From positions 1 to 9,884 of the forward strand of contig JAHFMB010000029.1 in the NCBI GenBank assembly GCA_023269245.1: a stretch of 9,884 bases of DNA, written 5' to 3'. Shown in pieces: positions 7,085-9,884 of the stretch. The notes under the pieces were generated by a model that was given only the letters and a program-made list of their open reading frames with translations, had not been told where the DNA came from and made no database searches. The DNA is from Candidatus Tayloriibacteriota bacterium (GTDB lineage: Bacteria; Patescibacteriota; Minisyncoccia; Phycocordibacterales; PALSA-1337). The translations under genes and the position numbers were made by a program. Within the stretch, counting starts at the first letter, position 1; the number at the start of each line of letters is the position of its first letter.

Positions 7085-7387
7085 TCAGGCGATCCAGAAT
7101 TTAGTCATTTCCACATGTTCGGATTGTCGTAATTCTAAATCTGGAAACGAATTTTGAACCGCTTTGACGCCTTTTTCTCCTAGATTTGTTATGGTATCTG
7201 GACTCACCACAAGGAAACTTGGTGGTTTCGCGTCTTGGTTATGTGTGACAAACTCGTCTATCTGCTCACTGATTGCCCCGACAAGAGTTTGTCGATTTTG
7301 TTTCCAAAGGGTGGCGAACGGAGAAGTGACATCCTTTTTCATGATGTCACCTTCCCATCCATGCTCTACAAACGTTTGGATGTTCAT
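7085..7387 (-). CDS. Small protein of tandem paralog family, second gene of the operon (100 aa)
   Basis: ATG 7387 follows GAGGTGAAAA, a good ribosome site. An N-terminal segment (1-22) precedes a helix (PFATLWKQNRQTLVGAISEQIDEFV, 23-47), a strand SFLVVSP (57-63), a helix TITNLGEKGVKAVQNS (65-80), a strand DLELRQS (83-89) and the terminal sequence EMTKFWIA. The SFLVVSP...FWIA half matches the pattern of the next gene (DTIVLHP...FWLA). It ends in TGA at 7085, directly against repeat copy B. There is no signal peptide or membrane helix. The family is not recognised, and the case for homology is by-eye alignment only. Confidence 0.75.
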   Translation of the reverse strand: MNIQTFVEHGWEGDIMKKDVTSPFATLWKQNRQTLVGAISEQIDEFVTHNQDAKPPSFLVVSPDTITNLGEKGVKAVQNSFPDLELRQSEHVEMTKFWIA

Positions 7388-7417
7388 TTTTCACCTCAAC
7401 TATTAACTTTATGATGG

Positions 7418-7681
7418 TTAGGCGATATCAAATCCTACTTCAGGGACGGTGTCGTCTTTCTCGATTTTCAATTCAAACGATGTTGCGATTATTTCCAATC
7501 TCCTTCGAAATGTTTCATTGTCATAGGTTGTAGTGTTGATAAACAACGTTTTTGCAACCATGTGATTGCCATGTTCGAACTTTTCAACCGTCTCTTTGAT
7601 AACGGGCCACAGTGAAGTTGGTTCCTGATTAGAGAGTACTATTAAACCCCTCCAAGTACTTGCGTTTGGTGGGCTAGTCAT
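7418..7681 (-). CDS. Small protein of tandem paralog family, first gene of the operon (87 aa)
   Basis: ATG 7681 is preceded by GAAAGGA with an 8-nt spacer. Predicted elements: strand GLIVLSN (12-18), helix SLWPVIKETVEKFEHG (23-38), strand KTLFINT (44-50), helix ETFRRRLEIIATS (56-68), strand FELKIE (69-74), ending EVGFDIA. This alpha/beta order and the final aromatic-x-hydrophobic-Ala match the next two genes (FWIA, FWLA). The protein is soluble and has no recognised catalytic residues. It is first after a promoter and a hairpin-rich leader, and its stop lies 30 nt before the next start. Function unknown. Confidence 0.7.
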   Translation of the reverse strand: MTSPPNASTWRGLIVLSNQEPTSLWPVIKETVEKFEHGNHMVAKTLFINTTTYDNETFRRRLEIIATSFELKIEKDDTVPEVGFDIA

Positions 7682-7827
7682 GGATTAATTCCTTTCTCTA
7701 TATAAGTTTTGCATCGGAAGAGCCGGGTTCATGGGGGTAAACACGGGTTTCCCGATGCAAATACGCTGCATGTCAAGGTGCGTATTGCCGCTACTAAGCC
7801 GCAATTGGCTGGAAGCGATAAATACAG
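7682..7827 (-). promoter_or_regulatory. Hairpin-rich 5' leader of the four-gene operon
   Basis: The untranslated leader of about 146 nt contains a perfect 10-bp stem (7708-7717 with 7752-7761) around a GC-rich interior that includes GGGAAACCC, and an overlapping 7-bp stem (7760-7766 with 7780-7786). The two stems share bases at 7760-7761, and the larger ends about 11 nt before the ribosome site. This could control translation or RNA stability. No known riboswitch class is recognised. Confidence 0.4.
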
Positions 7828-7833
7828 ATTTTG

Positions 7834-7842
7834 ATTATACCA
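7834..7842 (-). promoter_or_regulatory. Extended -10 promoter of the four-gene operon
   Basis: The minus strand reads TGGTATAAT, a perfect TATAAT hexamer with the TGn extension. A poor -35 (CTGAAG, 7857-7862) lies 17 nt upstream. Transcription is predicted from about 7827. It is back-to-back with the plus-strand promoter at 7866-7894. Confidence 0.7.
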
Positions 7843-7865
7843 CATGACTATAGGGCCTTCAGGGC

Positions 7866-7894
7866 TTGATTTTTATAGGCTATTGTTGTATACT
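7866..7894 (+). promoter_or_regulatory. Divergent promoter for the long leader and exported protein gene
   Basis: TTGATT (7866-7871), a 17-nt spacer, and TATACT (7889-7894) make a good sigma-70-type promoter, with the start near 7901. It is the best plus-strand promoter found upstream of the exported protein gene, which would give that gene a 5' leader of about 450 nt. Confidence 0.6.
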
Positions 7895-7900
7895 GCGGCC

Positions 7901-8350
7901 CGCACTATTGCTCTTTAACAAATCCGTACAATATGGAACCCGGAGAGGGCGATTTACCTCATATAGCATGAGGGACAATGGTCCGTTCCAATTTTCCATA
8001 TTTTACGGCATAGGGATATTTTTTAGGGTATCCGGGAGACAAGCGTTTAACCATATTAAACGTTTATTTCCCGGATACATGATAGCGCAGATTGGGTAGT
8101 AGAACGTTTACCAGCCCGCAATACGGCTTTCCAAAGAAAGAAGTCGCGCGAAACATTGAATTTTCCGGAGGTGCACACATTCCTGGTGCCATCAAATTCT
8201 GAGGAATTTGACCGGGTCACCTCTCCAACGGCATCTGTGCACGCAGATGATCCAACATAGGAGAGTAGCGCCAAACGTTTGACCGACAAGATTTGTCGTT
8301 CGGTAAACGTCGTGCATCGCATTCCATTCTTTTTTGCGGAGGATATAGCC
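7901..8350 (+). ncRNA. Long structured leader or non-coding RNA with boxA at its start
   Basis: This stretch lacks a credible gene but is packed with inverted repeats. They are: CCTCAT/ATGAGG (7957-7962, 7968-7973) inside GGAA-CGGA/TCCG-TTCC (7935-7944, 7982-7989); a two-part hairpin with a 9-bp outer stem (8028-8036, 8070-8078) and a 10-bp inner stem (8041-8050, 8056-8065); a long hairpin GAGGTG/CACCTC (8168-8173, 8218-8223) enclosing CCTGGT/ACCGGG (8182-8187, 8211-8216) and CAAATTC/GAATTTG (8193-8199, 8204-8210); CTCTCC/GGAGAG (8221-8226, 8260-8265) enclosing CATCTG/CAGATG; and a final hairpin (8276-8309) before the ribosome site. The density of nested pairs suggests a functional RNA, either the leader of the exported protein gene or an independent transcript. 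I found no signatures of RNase P RNA, tmRNA, SRP RNA or a known riboswitch. The structures are by-eye pairings without energy or covariation support. Confidence 0.45.
7909..7921 (+). promoter_or_regulatory. boxA-like antitermination element
   Basis: TGCTCTTTAACAA is identical to the boxA of E. coli rRNA leaders, the RNA site bound by NusB-NusE. It lies 8 nt past the predicted transcription start, the right place for an element acting on the whole transcript. A match of this length is unlikely by chance in a window this size. Function in this organism is inferred. Confidence 0.5.
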
Positions 8351-9214
8351 ATGTTTAAGAATATGCAGCAAAAAGTTGTTGGTGCCGTCACGGCCTTCGT
8401 GGTTTTGGCAATTGCTTTAGCCATGTTCGGCAACGCCCGCGCAGCTCAAGGGGTTGATCAGATCGCGCAGGCGAAAGCGGCGAATGTTCAATTGTCGGCC
8501 CCGGCTTCCGGCGTCAATGATCCAGGCCCCGGCGTTACCACGTACACTGGTGGACCCGCAGCCGACACGTTCAGCCCTGCGAACCGCTATTTGGCCAACG
8601 GCGGTAAGGTTACCCTGCACTACAATCTGACCGCTGAGGATGCCGCGAAGGCGAGTGTGTCGTTTGACATTGCTGATGCGACCAAGATTTCCGTCGTCAG
8701 CGCGATCACGTCTGTAAACGGCGATGTGCTCAGTATGAGCGCTTCAAACAACACCATCACCTTGACGTCCGACATCGGCAGGCCCCTTGGTCCGATTGTC
8801 TTGGTGACGTTTAAGGCAAACACTGGAGCAGAAGGTTTGATCTTTGGCTACAGCTCAGCTGATGGTGTTGCTACCCTCAGTGGGCCGGCATTTACAACGT
8901 ACAACATCAAGAATAGCGCTGGCGTTGTGATGCTGGGAACGGTATGCTACGCTTATGATCCGTCTGACCGCAGTGCTCCGAAGGCTACGTTGACTCTGAT
9001 TGAGTCCACAAACGTCTCGTCAGTGACCAGTTATGATGGGTTTGACCTGAAACCTACAGTTGACTCCACTACCCATGTGTTGACCGTCGAAAATCCTCGC
9101 GGATATGCGCTGGGTGGTCCAGTACAACTCTGTGTTTCAGCTGCGGCCCCGAACAAGCCGTTTGGTGTTGCAAAGCAACCTGTGGTTCCTCCGGCGAGCA
9201 TTCCGGTTCCATAG
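8351..9214 (+). CDS. Exported beta-rich protein with N-terminal signal peptide (287 aa)
   Basis: ATG 8351 follows GGAGGA with a 7-nt spacer, which fixes the start. Residues 1-31 form a classical signal peptide: MFKNMQQK, a hydrophobic core VVGAVTAFVVLAIALAMF, and a likely cleavage after Ala-Arg-Ala (31). The mature chain of about 256 residues is rich in Ser, Thr, Val, Ala and Gly and short in Cys. A first region (about 45-175) has alternating strands (KVTLHYNL, SVSFDIAD, NTITLTSD, PIVLVTFKAN, GLIFGYSS) that recall cohesin-like or Ig-like beta-sandwich domains. A second (about 190-275) holds Cys199 and Cys261, a possible disulfide. The C-terminus is Pro-rich (VVPPASIPVP) with no LPXTG, transmembrane anchor or retention motif, so the protein is secreted or held by non-covalent contacts. 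A surface, adhesion or S-layer-type role is possible but not shown. It is transcribed singly, behind the long structured leader, with a strong hairpin after its stop. Confidence 0.85.
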   Translation: MFKNMQQKVVGAVTAFVVLAIALAMFGNARAAQGVDQIAQAKAANVQLSAPASGVNDPGPGVTTYTGGPAADTFSPANRYLANGGKVTLHYNLTAEDAAKASVSFDIADATKISVVSAITSVNGDVLSMSASNNTITLTSDIGRPLGPIVLVTFKANTGAEGLIFGYSSADGVATLSGPAFTTYNIKNSAGVVMLGTVCYAYDPSDRSAPKATLTLIESTNVSSVTSYDGFDLKPTVDSTTHVLTVENPRGYALGGPVQLCVSAAAPNKPFGVAKQPVVPPASIPVP

Positions 9215-9234
9215 CGCTTCGCGCCTTGACTATA

Positions 9235-9265
9235 GATGGTCACCGGTCACCGATCGGTGACCATC
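9235..9265 (+). terminator. Strong hairpin after the exported protein gene
   Basis: An 11-bp perfect stem (9235-9245 with 9255-9265) lies 20 nt after the stop. The middle also contains an 18-bp perfect palindrome around GATC, so it could bind a dimeric protein. There is no T-run directly after it. Likely a 3'-end or terminator structure. Confidence 0.5.
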
Positions 9266-9306
9266 TTCGTCAGACTACGGCTCCTTTCGCAGGAAATATT
9301 TTTATG

Positions 9307-9336
9307 AGTGCCTTTTGGCGCTTATCTAAATATTTT
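9307..9336 (+). terminator. Second possible terminator with delayed T-run
   Basis: AGTGCC and GGCGCT (9307-9312, 9317-9322) pair with one G-T pair around a TTTT loop. A run TATTTTTT follows about 8 nt later. It may back up the hairpin at 9235-9265 in ending the exported protein transcript. Confidence 0.4.
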
Positions 9337-9352
9337 TTGTGAATCCCTATGC

Positions 9353-9394
9353 CGTTGTCTCCAGTTCCGGTATTTACCGAGGCTGAAGACAACG
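9353..9394. repeat. Long imperfect hairpin upstream of the M16 protease gene
   Basis: CGTTGTCT (9353-9360) pairs perfectly with AGACAACG (9387-9394). Inside are CAG/CTG (9362-9364, 9383-9385) and CGGT/ACCG (9368-9371, 9376-9379) around an ATTT loop. It lies 32 nt before the -10 of the protease gene. No T-run follows on either strand, so an operator or an RNA 3'-end is as likely as a terminator. Confidence 0.45.
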
Positions 9395-9423
9395 AAAACC
9401 TCTATGTATTTTCGCTTTGGTCT

Positions 9424-9431
9424 GGTATGAT
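9424..9431 (+). promoter_or_regulatory. Extended -10 promoter placed for a leaderless transcript
   Basis: TGGTATGAT spans 9423-9431, a TGn extended -10 with five of six bases of TATAAT. No clear -35 is present. Transcription should start at about 9438-9439, that is, at the A of the protease start codon. Confidence 0.55.
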
Positions 9432-9438
9432 ATGTGCT

Positions 9439-9884
9439 ATGTCCAAACTCTCCTTCGGTAAAACTCAGGATAAACCCTACGATAAAGTAACTCTCAAAAA
9501 CGGCGTGCGGCTCATGATGATCCCGATGGAAGGCGTTAATTCCATAGCTACCTCGGTTATGGTGGGCGTGGGGAGCAGATACGAGACGCCGGAGATAAAC
9601 GGCATCAGCCATTTCCTCGAACACATGGTGTTTAAAGGGACGAAAAAGTATCCGACAACAGAAGATGTGAACTCGATCGAACGCGTCGGTGGGCTCCAAA
9701 ATGCCTATACGGATATTGACATAACTAACTTTCATAACAAGGTACTTAGCACTGACTGGGAGCTAGCGCTAGATATAAACAAAGAGCTTGCCACAAAGCC
9801 ATTACTCCTTCAAAAACACGTGAATAAAGAGCGCGACGTGATTATCGAAGAGATGAAGCGTTATGAAGACGAGCCTGCCAGTAA
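9439..9884 (+). CDS. M16 family zinc metallopeptidase, N-terminal part (cut by right edge)
   Basis: The frame encodes 148 residues and leaves the window. M16 enzymes (insulysin, mitochondrial processing peptidase and bacterial PqqL/YmxG-like proteases) use an inverted zinc motif HXXEH, seen here as HFLEH at 58-62: His58 and His62 bind zinc and Glu61 is the catalytic base. The flanking sequence GVGSRYETPEINGISHFLEHMVFKGT is fully typical. So are LKNGVRLMMIP (first strand), QNAYTDIDITNFH (substrate-strand region) and the distal KERDVIIEEMKRYEDEP, which supplies the third zinc ligand Glu. The usual full length is about 400-430 residues, so roughly a third is visible. There is no signal peptide; location is probably cytoplasmic, with a role in peptide or misfolded-protein turnover. 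ATG 9439 is preferred over an in-frame ATG at 9427, which lies inside the -10. There is no Shine-Dalgarno, consistent with a leaderless message. Confidence 0.93.
   Translation, partial: MSKLSFGKTQDKPYDKVTLKNGVRLMMIPMEGVNSIATSVMVGVGSRYETPEINGISHFLEHMVFKGTKKYPTTEDVNSIERVGGLQNAYTDIDITNFHNKVLSTDWELALDINKELATKPLLLQKHVNKERDVIIEEMKRYEDEPAS

Noticed and set aside
7866..8099. 77-residue plus-strand frame in the divergent region
   Set aside because: It overlaps the promoter, boxA and hairpins, has no Shine-Dalgarno, and its sequence is not protein-like beyond chance hydrophobic stretches.
8101..8130. SRP RNA-like string GTTTACCAG
   Set aside because: The conserved GGTCAGG...GGAAG.AGCA tetraloop region of SRP RNA is absent downstream.
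8056..8433. 125-residue minus-strand frame
   Set aside because: It overlaps the leader hairpins and the signal-peptide region of the exported protein gene, has no ribosome site, and its sequence shows no domain-like pattern.
9322..9735. 137-residue minus-strand frame
   Set aside because: Antisense to the M16 protease gene, whose catalytic motif makes the plus strand certain.
1..9884. tRNA genes or an alternative TGA=Gly code
   Set aside because: No cloverleaf or GTTCGAAT-type T-arm with matching acceptor was found. TGA ends the 100-residue gene at 7085 and never appears in the 1576-codon frame, so standard stop use fits.

Overview
The window looks like a bacterial chromosome fragment from the Candidate Phyla Radiation (Patescibacteria). 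This is an inference. It rests on a very large protein with no familiar overall architecture, small helical proteins of a type I associate with CPR genomes, few recognisable household genes, and several genes with no leader or no Shine-Dalgarno. Base composition is moderate. Nothing suggests recoding: TGA ends one small gene and never occurs inside the long reading frame. I could run no database search, so family names are from memory.

Layout. (1) Positions 1-5731, minus strand: a probable operon with an extended -10 promoter at 5741-5749. It encodes a 45-residue ORF, a 137-residue helical protein, a 109-residue helical protein (possibly DUF5663-like), and then a giant protein of at least 1576 residues that runs off the left edge. 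The giant has a proline-rich linker, a central membrane hairpin and a C-terminal GT-A (family 2-like) glycosyltransferase domain. (2) 5906-6300, minus: a 76-residue single-pass membrane protein with a near-consensus promoter and a folded 5' leader. (3) 6337-7842, minus: four consecutive small genes (87, 100, 94 and 85 residues) that look like divergent tandem paralogs. They share one extended -10 promoter, a hairpin-rich leader and a terminator-like hairpin. A nearly identical 49-bp hairpin element lies in two of the three intergenic gaps. (4) 7866-8350, plus: a divergent promoter followed by an exact match to the rRNA antitermination boxA and about 440 nt of nested inverted repeats, read as a long structured leader or non-coding RNA. 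(5) 8351-9214, plus: an exported beta-rich protein of 287 residues. (6) 9439-9884, plus: the N-terminal part of an M16 (insulinase/processing-peptidase family) zinc protease, apparently on a leaderless transcript, cut by the right edge.

How it fits together. The left operon probably makes an envelope-associated glycosyltransferase complex. The two small helical proteins are encoded directly upstream of the giant with 3-18 nt gaps, so they may be partners. The exported beta-sandwich protein is a possible surface component. The role of the four-paralog operon is unknown. The least explained parts are that operon with its duplicated intergenic hairpin, and the divergent region at 7690-8350 where two structured leaders face away from each other.
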